64,000 nt of DNA from Misgurnus anguillicaudatus (lineage: Eukaryota; Chordata; Actinopteri; Cypriniformes; Cobitidae), in assembly GCF_027580225.2 (NCBI RefSeq), contig NC_073358.2, forward strand, positions 47,392,001 through 47,456,000, given 5' to 3'. This document shows, piece after piece, positions 9,690 to 20,152 of this stretch. The notes beneath the pieces were generated by a model. That model worked only from the letters and a program-made list of their open reading frames with translations, ran no database searches and had not been told where the DNA came from. Within the stretch, counting starts at the first letter, position 1. Every line of letters starts with the position of its first letter. The position numbers were made by a program, and so were the translations under genes.

Positions 9690-10920
9690 AATACATTTCT
9701 GGAACAAATTGAGATAAATACTATAGGACGATACACACCAAACAACATTTTGTCTTCTTGTCCAGTGTCTGATGTGTTGAATTTTATCTTTTGTTGAAAA
9801 GTTTTGAATTCGTCACCGTCTCTGTTTTACCCTAACATGTGACGGCATCTCTCATCCATAATGAATGAATCGGGTCTCTCTGAATGAATCTGGAATAATA
9901 ACCAAACACGAAGGTAAACAACATTTCCAAATCTCGTTTCTCTACGCTCCTCTACGGGTTTGAAGTGAATTATGGCTTCAAGCTCTTCGAGTTTCTACTG
10001 AAAATGAGCATTTTCGCTCCAATCTAAAGGGTGACCAGGCACAGGTACTCTATCAATATATGCCTTTTCAACGTGGGAGGACTTTCTGACCAATTTCATG
10101 CTTCAGATGTCTAGTTTAAAAGTCATACGCGCAGAAGAGCACAGGTTTCTCTAACCCCACAGAAGACACCCACACGCTTCACTAAGCTTTCTCAGATTAG
10201 TCACGAACTTGGGCCGACAAAACAGAAAGCAGAGAGAGACCGAAAAGGGGTTAGATTTAAAGTTGAGTGATGAAAGCGTGGTTATTTTCTATTGGGCAGC
10301 AGGTCGGTGATCCGCTAACAGTGAGCCGATGGTACCGACCAAAACGCTGACTCGGAATCGAAAGTATCTGCAAATTCAGACTCGCAACATATACATGCAA
10401 GCAACCATAATGCAGACGGCAGGGTGAATAACTAACAACCCCATTTGCAGTAAGGGGAAAACATTTTGGAAAGGATACTGTACTAGTGGCAGCAATAGAG
10501 AAAATCCAATCCATCAGAAGAAAAGGACATAGGAGTCATAATCTCTCATTCTGGTTCAACATGATCTGTTTTCCTTTTCATAGGCTGTGACAACGACGGC
10601 CTCCTGTTGTTCTTCACCAGGCTTTGCTACTGTATCTCCCATTATCCCACTTTTGGACAACAACCAATCACATCCTCAAGGTTTTTACATCATTGATCAC
10701 ATGGCAGGAAATCCTGATATGCTGGCTTTGGAGCGCAATGAGCAGAGTTCAGTATAGATAAACCTTTAAATGTGTTAGATGGTTAGTTGTGACTTTAAGG
10801 ATGCATCTTGTTTAATATGTCTGCATACTGTACGCACAGATCTCTACCAAAATGATCTACTGCTGACATCACAACCATGCCGAGACATTCATGCTGTATG
10901 CACTTTCACTTGTCCCTGAC
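9690..10920. other. Intergenic, no gene seen
   Basis: Mostly unique-looking sequence. The open frame at 10257-10514 (reverse) shows no family resemblance or codon bias and is not supported. No splice-flanked exon is recognisable. Confidence 0.5.
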
Positions 10921-10924
10921 GACT

Positions 10925-11070
10925 ACACTCAAAAAGGTACAAAGATGGTTTAGTACCCTTTAAAAAGACCCTAATATGTACCTGTGAGGTACCAATATGT
11001 ACATTTGAAGTACTAATGTGCACTCTTTGGGTACAAATGTGTACTTTTTGAAAGTGTATACTGCCCCAGT
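10925..11070. repeat. MITE of the GTACCT-rich family
   Basis: Starts CACTCAAAAAGGTACAAAG and carries the family's series of GGTAC words (GTGAGGTACCAATATGTACA) before ending near ACTGCCCCAGT. Compare the full copy at 54326-54487. Confidence 0.7.
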
Positions 11071-11261
11071 AATCTTTTTCTGAGCGTGTACATAAGTCAG
11101 TCATTCATTTTCTGAGAAATGTAACCTTGCAGCTCCGTAATTCTTATAAAACATCACTCGACTTTGTCTGAGAGATCGAACATGTAACATTTTGACTCAA
11201 CTCATCACTCTTTTCATCTGAAAATATAAAAATCTTCTAATTTTTTTCATCTGACTATACT

Positions 11262-11700
11262 CTAAAAAGTGCTGGGTTATTTTCAAACTCGGTAAAAAAA
11301 GGAGCAAACCCAACGTGCCGGGTTGTAATTTAACCTATGTTGGGTTGTTTCAAAAATTTGGGATTAATTTAACTCAATAGCTGCACTGTAAAACCTAACA
11401 GTTAACTTAACTCAAACCATTTAAGTAAACCGGTTGCATTAGACCATTTAAGTTTTAAAACACATACATTAAAGTACTGTGAACTTGAGTCATGTGCAAT
11501 TATGCACTTAAGTAGTGTGAACTTAAATATAAGTGCATAACTGCATATGATTCAATTTGTTTAAGTTCACAGTACTCAAATGTATGTGTTTTAAAACTAA
11601 TAACTTAAATGGTTTGAGTTGAGTTAACTTTTAGGTTTTACAGTGTGGGTTTGACCCTTTTTGACCCAACGCTGGATTTAAAATAACCCATCATTTTTTG
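11262..11700. mobile_element. GGGTTA-type MITE interrupted by a nested palindromic MITE
   Basis: The outer element starts TCTAAAAAGTGCTGGGTTAT and ends AAATAACCCATCATTTTTTG, with internal TTTGACCC words. It is split by an inner palindromic element (11394-11645) bounded by CACTGTAAAACCTAACAG and TTAGGTTTTACAGTG. The outer halves are continuous with uninterrupted family copies at 12850-12998 and 39620-39780. Confidence 0.8.
11394..11645. mobile_element. Nested palindromic MITE
   Basis: Two halves are inverted: TAACTTAACTCAAACCATTTAAG near 11403 (in two parts) mirrors AAATGGTTTGAGTTGAGTTA near 11608, and ACATACATTAAAGTACTGTGAAC mirrors TTCACAGTACTCAAATGTAT. Terminal words CACTGTAAAACC / GGTTTTACAGTG are perfect inverses. 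Confidence 0.85.
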
Positions 11701-11861
11701 GATTGTGGTAAAAGTGCACACTTTATATTAACATTCATTGAATTTTTTGTTCATTTGGCTTTTTTCTTTGTGTGTACTGCTTCAATGCCCACCTGACTTA
11801 TTTGTCCTTTAAAGTAAAACACACACACAACTATGGTTAAAGACAAAATCTAAAAAAAATG

Positions 11862-12547
11862 CTGGGTTATCTTCAACGTAGTGTTGGGTCAAAATGGGAA
11901 AAATCTGACTTTTTCCATATTTAAGTGATATAATTGGGTCCCCAGTGCCCCCCTATTAACCTAGAAAATGTGTAAAAGAACAACCGAGTAACTTAGTTTG
12001 GTAAACAAAAAAAAATTAATAATTCCCCTTGTGATGTCAGAAGGGGATAATACCTCCCCCTAATTTAAAAAATAAAATAAAATCATGTTTTGCGTTCACC
12101 CATTGGCTGATTCACTTCCTATTTTATTTTTTTGTATTTATTTTTTTTATTGAATACTAACAAGAACACAATATTGTTTACAAACCAGAGTACATAACCA
12201 TGCCTGTGAGGGGCAATACAAAAACAAAAAAATAAAGCAAGGGAGAAAGAGGGAGAAAAAGAAAGACATTTTACATTAAAAAAAATTTAAAATCTATTAA
12301 ACAACCGTATAGTCTTTATTGCTTTCTAGTTATTGCTTTTGGATATTGTCTCTAAATATACTTTAATACCTATTTTAAATTCTTCAAAATTTGGCATTTT
12401 TTCATTACAATTAAACTTTATGAATATAATAACTGGGAATTATAATAATTAAATCAAGTAAAAACAAAATATTTTATCATCAAATTAAAAACATTTTAGA
12501 ATGCTTCCCCTTAATCTGCACTATCCATCTAAGGCACTGCTATTTAG

Positions 12548-12590
<43 letters not shown>

Positions 12591-12830
12591 ATTGTCAGCA
12601 CAATTGAATTTTTAATTTTAACAAGCCATCATGGTAAACAGTGTTTGCATTTCATCAGCTCATTTGCAGTTAAAAGGACACACCCAAAAACGGCACATTT
12701 GTGCTCAGACCTACAAAGTGTCAATTTTAACATGCTACAATAAATAATCTATATAGTATTTTAAGCTAAATCTTCACATACGTACTCTGGAGACACCGAA
12801 TAATTATTTTTACATCTTAAAATGTCTTTA
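11862..12830. repeat. Dispersed repeat with internal insertions and a GA microsatellite
   Basis: Two parts (11905-12075 and 12505-12800) match the single continuous copy at 60100-60480: AATTGGGTCC, CTAGAAAATGTG, CCCCTTGTGATGTCAGAAGG, then CTTAATCTGCACTATCCA and TGTGCTCAGACCTACAAAGT-like words. Extra sequence of about 430 bp (12075-12505) is absent from the other copy. A GGGTTA-MITE fragment is at 11862-11903. Confidence 0.7.
12550..12588. repeat. (GA)n microsatellite inside a dispersed repeat
   Basis: A pure GA run expanded at the word TTTAGTGCAGAGA; the homologous site at 60330-60345 has only GCAGAGATC, so the expansion followed insertion. Confidence 0.95.
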
Positions 12831-12849
12831 AATTAGCCCAGAAAATGTT

Positions 12850-12998
12850 TATATTTTACGTCAACAAAATGGGTTAAAATAACCCAGCATTTTGGTTTGA
12901 AACAACCCAGCTTGTTAAAATACAACCCAACAGGTTGTGTCTGTCACTTTTTGACCAAATGCCAGGTTGAAAATAACCCAGCATTTTTTTAGTGTGTA
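12850..12998. repeat. GGGTTA-type MITE
   Basis: Begins near AAATGGGTTAAAATAACCCAG and ends GAAAATAACCCAGCATTTT; contains TTTTTGACCAAATGCC. Uninterrupted copy of the family at 11262 and 60845. Confidence 0.75.
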
Positions 12999-12999
12999 T

Positions 13000-13410
13000 A
13001 AAGTCTTTGCAGATGATCCGGTGTGCGCAGGTGTTGTTGAAGTATGAAGACACACAAGAGTTGATTTAATTATAAAACCTCTTTGCAGTCAGGACAGTAA
13101 AATGATCTCACTGACATTTTCTTCCCACTGGACCGACATTGTTTATCTTAGACATTTGCTACTTGAACTTTAACTTACAGCATAATAAATGATTGTATTA
13201 GTCATACACAAAGAGCAAGAAAGGTACAAACAAGTGGCATGTGGTTAATTGTATTCATGTGTGTGGCTCTTGAGAGAGAAAATGTGTATTTGTGGTCTCT
13301 CTCTCTCAGTATGTTTGTATGTTTGTATAAAGCTTTTTCTTTTAACATTTTTAATAATTTATTTTTATATAACTCATTCAATTTTGATAAACTGACCTAT
13401 AATCTCTGTA
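13000..13410. other. Intergenic, no gene seen
   Basis: AT-rich sequence between two repeats, with a short (TC)n at 13297-13310. No exon or RNA gene recognised. Confidence 0.5.
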
Positions 13411-13633
13411 TATTGTAGGGCTTTTCACAATGCCCTTTACCCTGGGTTATCTTCGTTCTAAACCCCGCTTTTAACCTATAGATGTAGGTTAAAGAGAAAC
13501 GAAGCGATGTTAGGGGCCCATCACACCAAACGCATTTATGGCAGTTGCAGGCCCCTTTCTTTAATGATTTTTTTATGGGAAGTGAGCGTTATCCGCACTG
13601 AACGCCTTGCGTTTTTTGCCGCCTGCTGCAGCA

Positions 13634-14065
13634 TGCGAATTTTAAAGGATTAGTCAATTTTCTTTAAAATATCCGGATAATTTACTCACCACCATGTCAT
13701 CCAAAATGTTGATGTCTTTCTTTGTTCAGTCGAGAAGAAATTATGTTTTTTGAGGAAAACTTTCCAGGATTTTTCTAATTTTAATGGACCCCAACACTTA
13801 ACACTCAAAACTTAACAGTTTTTTTTTACAGAGTTTCAAAGGACTCTAAATGATCCCAAACGAGGCATAAGGGTCTTATCTTGCGAAACGACAAGAAAAA
13901 TAAAAAATATGCACTTTAAAACGTCAACTTTTCGTCTATCTCCGGTCCTGTGATGCACAAGCGCGACCTCACGTAATTGCGTAGTGACGTAGAAATGTCA
14001 CGTGTTGACCTCTTGACAAAAGTCCAGCATCGTCCATGAATTCGAAGTACAGGCGGAGATAATAG
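13634..14065 (+). repeat. Dispersed cyprinid repeat (AAAGGATTAGT type)
   Basis: Begins TAAAGGATTAGTCAATTTTC and includes ACTCACCACCATGTCATCC and GAGGAAAACTTTCCAGGATT. The reverse complement of its first part opens this window (1-180). Confidence 0.7.
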
Positions 14066-14489
14066 CGTTACCTAGCTACTTCTTATGACAAGACCCCTGT
14101 TCCAAGATGGCGGCGGTTTTGACGCATGGTTAGAACCCCAGGGCGACATCTAGTATACATATCTATGGCATTTCCAAGCGTTTAAAATGCCTTTGAAGTG
14201 CAAGTACCTATCAAGATATGTGTAATGAAAACAACTTAATTGGACTAAAAATTACAGCTAAGAGAGATTGAACGTTGCGATCTGTTCTGGCACTCACGCG
14301 AAAGTGCGCGACAAGCAGTTATTTAAAGCGACCGCGTGGTATTTTAATGAATTCAGTTTGACATCGCTTTCCAATCATGACTGTGGACAAAGCAAATATG
14401 GAAATGAAAACGTTAACTCTGGGTTTAGGAACGCGTCAGAGTGTGAAACGTCAGATTATAAATACCCAGGGTTACCTCAAAACCCCCGG

Positions 14490-14708
14490 TTAAAGGCGGG
14501 GTGCATGATTTTGAAAAACACCAAAACACACTTGTAGCCAATCAGCAGTAAGGGGCATGGCTACTAACCGAAATCGTTGCCTGGGTTGCATATGTGTGGG
14601 GCGGGTCTATCAAAAAAGGTCCAGATTCTATTAGGGTAGGGGCGTGTTTGTTTAGGTGTTTTCAAATATCAACATTGGCTTTCAGAGATCATGCACCCAG
14701 CCTTTAAA
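14490..14708 (+). mobile_element. TTAA-flanked MITE, copy 1
   Basis: Runs from TTAAAGGCGGGGTGCATGAT to GCACCCAGCCTTTAA with internal AGCCAATCAGCAGTAAGG and GTGTGGGGCGGGTCTATC. It matches 32813-33053 and the inverted 42002-42245. TTAA at each end suggests piggyBac/Kolobok-like target choice. Confidence 0.8.
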
Positions 14709-15209
14709 GGGACACTACACTTTAAAAAAAAATATGCTCATTTTACAGCTCCCCTAGAGTTAAACATTTGATTTTTACCGTTTTGGAATCCATTCAGCTG
14801 ATCTCCAGGTTTGGCGCTACCACTTTTAGCATAGCTTAGCATAATCCATTGAATCTGATTAGACCATTAGCATTGCGCTAAAAAATAACCAAAGAGTTTT
14901 GATATTTTTCCTATTTAAAATTTTACTCTTCTGTAGTTACATCATGTACTAAGACCGTCAAAAAATTTAAAGTTGCGATTTTCTATCTAGGCAGATATGG
15001 CTAGTAACTATACTCTCATTCTGGCGTAAAAATCAAGGACGTTGCTGCTGTAACATGGCTGCAGCAGGCGTAGTGATATTACGCACTGCCCGAAAATAGT
15101 CCCTTGCTATTGAAAGTAACCAAGGGAACTATTTTCGGGCAGTGCGTAATATCACTACACCTGATGCAGCCATGTTACAGCAGCCAAGTCCTTGATTATT
15201 ACGCCGGAA

Positions 15210-16418
15210 CAGGCCCGGATTGGCCATAGGGAGAACCGGGAGGATTCCCGGTGGGCCGGTCTGTTTTTTTTGGCCACGAGGGCCGGTGTTGTCATGCCAC
15301 CGGGATGACGCGTATTTGCGGGTGAGAGATGTCCCCGCCGCTTTATGCACAAGTTGATTGTGTCCCGAGTCCCGACCACTTATTGGAAGAATTCTTGCAT
15401 TAGGGTTCATTGACATCTTAAACACATGGGAAACGCAGGACGTGCCGCTGTCTTCTGGTTTTCAAAGCGCTTCCTTGAACACGAGTTTTGTTTCAGACGC
15501 GTCTATAATGAGTGCGCTTGCCGGCCGCGCGTCTATTTAAAATAAACTTGAGCGCGTCTTTTGAGTGCGCTTGCCGGCCGCGCGTATACATTTTAAATAA
15601 ACTTGAGCGCGTCTTTTGAGTGCGCTTGCCGGCCGCGCGTCTATTATATTTTAAATAAACTTGAGCGCGTCTTTTGAGTGCGCTTGCTGGCCGTGCGTCT
15701 ATTATATTTTAAATAAACTTGAGCGCGTCTTAATACAAACGGGCTGGCCTCTAAAAGGAAAATAATTTACAAAACGTATTTTTTATCCAAGTCATAGATG
15801 AATTCTCTATGAATAGTCATTATTCATTGTTTATTGCAAGAGGAACAAAAATCTATTTGATGCAAAACTCATTAGTTTATTTGAAAAAAGTAGTTTCAAA
15901 AGTATATCCATGATGTTTTCTTTTTTTTAACACAATGTAGTCCTACCTTAGCCTACGTTATTTAGCAATAGACATGATCTAAGTACTAAAATACTTTTTT
16001 CCATTTGTTTCCAATGCATACTTGATAAATCTTGCTTATCGTATATCAGGGGTTTCCAAACGTTATCAACCCAACAGTTAATCTCAAGACTCACCATTTT
16101 TTAGAAATAGAAATATAGAGGAAAACACAAACACATTTGTTTCCTTTAGTTTTTGAATAAGTTTACTTTAGTAATATTATGGTCTTATGGTTGCATGATT
16201 ATGGCAAAAATTATAATTGTTTACTGCATTTGCACGGAATATGAAATTATATATTTGAAAAATACAGTGAATTGCAAGACTGCAGAGAACAGTGCTCTAC
16301 TGCAGACTTATACTACTGAGGCTTTAAAGATATTATTTTAATAGTCAGTCGTGAACTAAAGTGGGCCGGTCTAAGGCATGAAACTCCAGAGCTGAAAATG
16401 AGTCCCACTCCGGCCCTG
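15210..16418. mobile_element. Non-autonomous hAT element, 1,209 bp, with exact 8-bp TSD
   Basis: Ends CAGGCCCGGATTGG and the inverse of CAGGGCCGGAGTGG are imperfect terminal inverted repeats. CGCCGGAA occurs exactly at 15202-15209 and 16419-16426, interrupting the word ACGCCGGAATGAGAGTATAG that is continuous in the other foldback copies. The element has lost any transposase but contains a GC-rich minisatellite. Confidence 0.93.
15510..15732. repeat. GC-rich minisatellite, about 68-bp unit, ~4 copies
   Basis: The block GAGTGCGCTTGCCGGCCGCG is followed by TATTTTAAATAAACTTGAGCG and GCGTCTTTT, and repeats about four times with small length changes in the TA-rich part. It lies inside the hAT element at 15210. 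CpG content is far above the surroundings. Confidence 0.92.
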
Positions 16419-16694
16419 CGCCGGAATGAGAGTATAGTTCCTAGACATAAGTTTAAATTTTCTGTCGGTCTTAGTACACAATGTAACTACAGAAGAGTCA
16501 TGTTTTAAAGAGAAAAGATATCGAAAATCTTTGGTTGTTTTTAAGCGCGATGCTAATGGTCTAATCAGATTCAATAGATTATGCTAAGCTATGCTAAAAG
16601 TGGAACCGCCAGACCCGGAGATCAGCTGAATGGATTAAAAAACGGTAAAAATCAAATGTTTAACTCTAGGAGAACTGGAAAATGAGCATATTCT

Positions 16695-16912
16695 CCTTAC
16701 ATGGAAGTCATCATCATGTTTCTACAGTAGCCCTAAACGAACATACTGTACAGAGGTCGTTTCGTCCCTATATGTTGTCTCAGACAAGGTCATGTTTGTT
16801 ATGTGGCGGCTACCATTTGCGTTTTGAAATTGAGGGGTGAGTGTTGGTTGCAATTCGCAATCTCACAACTAGATGTCGCTAAAATTTACACACACCATCT
16901 TTAAGTATGAAC
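16695..16912 (+). repeat. Dispersed repeat (ACATGGAAGTC family), 5'-truncated
   Basis: Starts at CCTTACATGGAAGTCATCAT directly at the end of the foldback element and runs to CACACCATCTTTAA. Fuller copies are at 44950-45305 and 59335-59628. Confidence 0.75.
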
Positions 16913-16969
16913 AGCGTGAAACGTGAAACAGATAACCCAGGATATAAAATAACAATTGTGAAAAGCCCT

Positions 16970-17865
16970 TATTTGACCCTGTCTGTGAGAGTTAAAGTCT
17001 CATAATCTAATGATGAGATTTGAAGCATCAAATTTTTATTTTCGTTATTGATTTGAATCTTTGACATGATCTCACTCAGTTAATATTAAATATATCAATG
17101 TTATATTTATAAAAAAAAGTATTAATATTACAAAAAATTACTTTAGCTGGGTTTTCACAGACTGTTTTTTGTTCGTTCACCCCTTTCCTTCCTATTTCTA
17201 CCTGTGTATGTCTACTTCATTAGCATTATGGGTCATGAAGGTCGTCTGATTGAGATGTTTCAGTAAATGGAAGCCCATCAGAGTAACCTGAACCCGCCCC
17301 ACACTCGACATGCCTCTCAAACACATCAAATTAAAAATGCAAAGCACCTAATTATTTATGACGCAATGTGTTTACAATCAAACTGATGCATAAAAAATGT
17401 TTCCCCTTCAAACATAATGACTAATCTCATAATTCTACAAGTCCTTAACTAACGCTGAATTGTTAATTTTTCTATGCGGCCCGCTATGAGACATGTATTT
17501 ATGTAATTTTCATGGTAGGCGACTGATGCGCTTCTTTGATAATTACCAAATAATTCACATTCAGGATAATTAGAGCAAACAAGCCTCTGAGCAAGAGAAT
17601 TCATTACCACTCCTCTCTTCTGATGCTCTGATTAAAACACATATCACACATTCTGCCACAGAGCTCATTTGTAAGATGTTTAGCATATCATCATACTCTC
17701 ATTTGTGTTTTTTTATTTCATTTCATCAAGTAATTATAATTCAAGTAAAAATTAAATCAAATCCTCTTACGGATTTCTTATCGATCATGGCATTATTTGT
17801 AAGCCATCGTTCATATAGAAGTGCGTAGACATTTCTAAATTTCTAAATTAACTAGGCTATATATA
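16970..17865. other. Low-repeat intergenic block, candidate conserved non-coding sequence
   Basis: No member of the window's repeat families is present between about 17150 and 17860. The stretch 17330-17650 has several homeodomain-type TAATTA/AATTA sites (CTAATTATTTATGACG, GATAATTACCAAATAATTC, GGATAATTAGAGC). No open reading frame or RNA fold recognised. That it is a regulatory element is inference only. Confidence 0.35.
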
Positions 17866-17868
17866 AGG

Positions 17869-18421
17869 GTGGTCCTTATAATGGGTCAAAAATTTTGACC
17901 CTAAATGTGTTAGGATATCAATAAAAACAAACTCTGCAAATTTTTTAATTGTTCCTACAATATCTAGTGGTTGCTCAAAGCCTTTGAATATTTCCGAAAT
18001 ATTTTGCAAAAAACTGTACCATTTAAAAACGCACAACACACATAAAATTTTTGATCCGAGTAACCATATAGCGGACTTGCTTCGTGTTGCTTCAGCCATT
18101 ATCTCAGTGTATATTGTCTATTGTGCTTCATTCACAATGAAGCTTTCTTGCTTTGAAAGACATTTCAAAACTAAAACAGGAGTTTAAATTGCATGGAGCA
18201 TGATCAAATAAGTCCATTGTTGCCATAAGTATATATTTTTAAACAATTATACATGCTAGCACAAAGAATCACATAATACGCGAATGTGTTAAACTTCAAA
18301 GGTCTTGAGCAACCTTTAAATATTCATTAATATTGAAAACATTTTGCCCAATTTTTTATTTATTTATTTATTCAAACATATTGCATGAACTTTAAAAATC
18401 GAAAAATAAAGACCACCCTAC
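17869..18421. mobile_element. Non-autonomous DNA transposon with AGGGTGGTC ends
   Basis: Left AAGGGTGGTCCTTATAATG is mirrored on the right by AAATAAAGACCACCCT, and CAAAGCCTTTGAATATTTCC near 17975 by AACCTTTAAATATTCATTAA near 18310. TATATA lies at both flanks. It has no transposase. Confidence 0.75.
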
Positions 18422-18537
18422 TATATATATATATTAAAAAGTGCTTTTATTGTTTAACTTATAAAGGAATGTACCTGGTTGCCTTAACATTTTTAGTTAA
18501 TTCAGCTTAAAAATATTAGTTAACTCAAGAAAGTTGT

Positions 18538-19527
18538 TTAACCCTTTCTCTGCCAGCGTTTTTTTTTAGTTTCCTGCTAGCATTTTTTTTTTGTGATTTT
18601 CACAAAAAAAATATATATATATATAAAAAATATAAACAAACAATATATCAAATAAAAGAACAGATTTTCTGCTTTCAAACAAACAAATAAACAAAAAACT
18701 TCTGTTTTTATCACCTCTTAAATATGGGTAGGTTTTTCAAAAATAAAAATTCTAAGCCAACAGCTAAATATAATTGCATTTTTTTGTAAAGGACTTTTGT
18801 TAGAGATCAGATTCACAAAGACAGTCAAAACATATACAGAGTTTTATATGTTATTGGATTAGTTGATGCTTCAGTTTTTTTTATAAATTATGTAAGATGC
18901 GCCACCTAGTGGATAATAGCGGAATTATAGATTACTGTAAAAACTTGTCAGAGAAGCGCAGTGTTGGGGAAAGTTACTTTTAAAAGTAATGCATTACAAT
19001 ATTAAGTTACTCCCCAAAAAAGTAACTAATTGCATTACTTAGTTACTTTTCATGGAAAGTAATGCTTACGTTACTTTTAGTTACTTTTGCGGTACTTTTT
19101 CTTGGCTAAAGCTTGATCTCTTTCAGGCCTTGCAGGTGTTTTTATGACTGAAAAGTTCTGCATTCAGAAATTGCATATTTCATCACAAAAATGTTTAGCT
19201 CTGGCCTGCCATCTCAGTTTCTGACTCAAACTGTTTCCACACAGTCACAGAGAGTGCATACGTTTAGTTTAATTCAGTACATATTTTTTAATCAAATTAA
19301 TTAAACTAAAAAAGTAACTTGAGTTACTTTTTTGAAAAAGTAACTCAGATATTAATGTGTACATTTAAAAAGTAATGCGTTACTTTACTCGTTACTTCAG
19401 AAAAGTAATATTATTACGTAACTCAAGTTACTTGTAATGCGTTACCCCCAACACTGGAGAAGCGTCATTGGCAGGGAAGTGTTTCTCTTAATTAATGAGA
19501 TATCTTGTCAATGGCAGGGAAAGAGTC
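18538..19527. mobile_element. TTAA-type MITE (CCCTTTCTCTGCCA ends), copy 1
   Basis: Left TTAACCCTTTCTCTGCCAGC and right GGCAGGGAAAGAGTCAA are inverted. The uninterrupted copy at 49755-50176 runs from TTAACTCTTTCCCTCCCAGC to GGCGGGGAGAGAGTTAA and shares internal words such as GCGCCACCTAGTGGATAATA. The hAT at 18959 interrupts this copy near its right end. Confidence 0.87.
18959..19456. mobile_element. Non-autonomous hAT element, 498 bp, exact 8-bp TSD
   Basis: CAGTGTTGGGGAAAGTTACT starts it and TAATGCGTTACCCCCAACACTG (last part) ends it. GAGAAGCG is found exactly at 18951-18958 and 19457-19464. The interior repeats the word AGTTACTTTT many times, in both orientations. Confidence 0.94.
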
Positions 19528-19609
19528 AAAAGATTTTGTATCAACTTATATTTTTAAGTTAAATTAAGTTAAATTATTTAAGGCAACCAGGTAACTTTAA
19601 CTTTTTTAT

Positions 19610-19850
19610 TGTAGATGTCACTGGGGTAGTACCCTTTCAAAAAGTACAACTTTGCACCTTTATATTAACACATCAGAGGTATACTGTACTGTATTGTTAC
19701 CAAATGTATAAATATCTGTACTCTAAAAAATGGTGGGTTATTTTTAACCCAGCATTGGGTCAAATATAAATTTTTGGGTTAATTTTAACCCAGCTGTTGG
19801 ACCTTTTTACCTGCCCCAGTGACAGCTAGGGACCACTTTTTCTGAAAGTA
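19610..19850. mobile_element. GTACCT-rich MITE with a GGGTTA MITE inserted
   Basis: The words GTCACTGGGGTAGTACCC (19618) and TGCCCCAGTGACAGCTAGGG (19810) are the two ends of one element; between them at 19722-19805 is a short GGGTTATTTTTAACCCAGC copy of the other family, including the inverse AATTTTAACCCAGC. The same closing end is repeated alone at 21197-21222. Confidence 0.65.
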
Positions 19851-19879
19851 ATTAAGAGTACAAATTTGATGAGTATAAT

Positions 19880-20152
19880 TATGTAAAGAATAGTTGATGA
19901 CGGGCCATTGAATTACAAGAAAATAATGCACACCCAAGGTGCAATGCGGCACGACGCGGCGGGTGTGCTTTTTTTTTAAATAATTCAAAGGACCGGAGTA
20001 AATTATTCCTCCTATACCACGGTTACCACAAACATTGCTCTGGTGCTTATTTTGACAAGTTAGGTGTGCGGTTATCAGAAATTAATGCATACCCACAGAA
20101 CATTTCTCAGCCAATCAGAATACAGCATTCAACAGACCCGTGGTATAAATAG
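19880..20152. repeat. MITE, uninterrupted copy of the 34700 family
   Basis: The words ATAATGCACACCCAAGGTGC, AATAATTCAAAGGACCGGAG, CACAAACATTGCTCTGGTGC and GTTAGGTGTGCGGTTATC are shared in order with 34715-36440. The ends ATTGAATTACAAG and CCGTGGTATAAAT are less clear. Confidence 0.8.

Larger units (their letters stand above)
14706..16694. mobile_element. Foldback element (AAAGGGACACT family), split by a hAT insertion
   Basis: Left part 14706-15201 and right part 16427-16694 join into one foldback like the intact copies at 46625-47392 and 58597-59275. Within the left part, ATTACGCACTGCCCGAAAATA and its inverse TTTTCGGGCAGTGCGTAAT lie about 50 bp apart at the centre of the palindrome. The words AGCATAGCTTAGCATAATCC (left) and GGATTATGCTAAGCTATGCT-type (right) pair near the ends. 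Confidence 0.88.
13418..16968. mobile_element. Composite element with GGGCTTTTCACAA ends, loaded with nested insertions
   Basis: Left end GGGCTTTTCACAATG (13418) is mirrored by ATTGTGAAAAGCCC (16955-16968), and CCTGGGTTATC near the left end by GATAACCCAGG near the right. Flanking GTA / TTA would suit a 3-bp duplication as in PIF-Harbinger elements, but this is weak. Several other repeats (13634, 14490, 14706, 15210, 16696) lie within, which accounts for most of its 3.55 kb. Confidence 0.65.
18473..19592. mobile_element. Outer MITE with ACCTGGTTGCCTTAA ends, holding two further nested elements
   Basis: ACCTGGTTGCCTTAA at 18473 and its exact inverse at 19578-19592 delimit the element. It is split by a TTAA-targeted element (18538-19527), itself split by a hAT (18959-19456). 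Confidence 0.85.

Noticed and set aside
10257..10514. 85-codon reverse open frame
   Set aside because: No family resemblance, no codon bias and no splice context.
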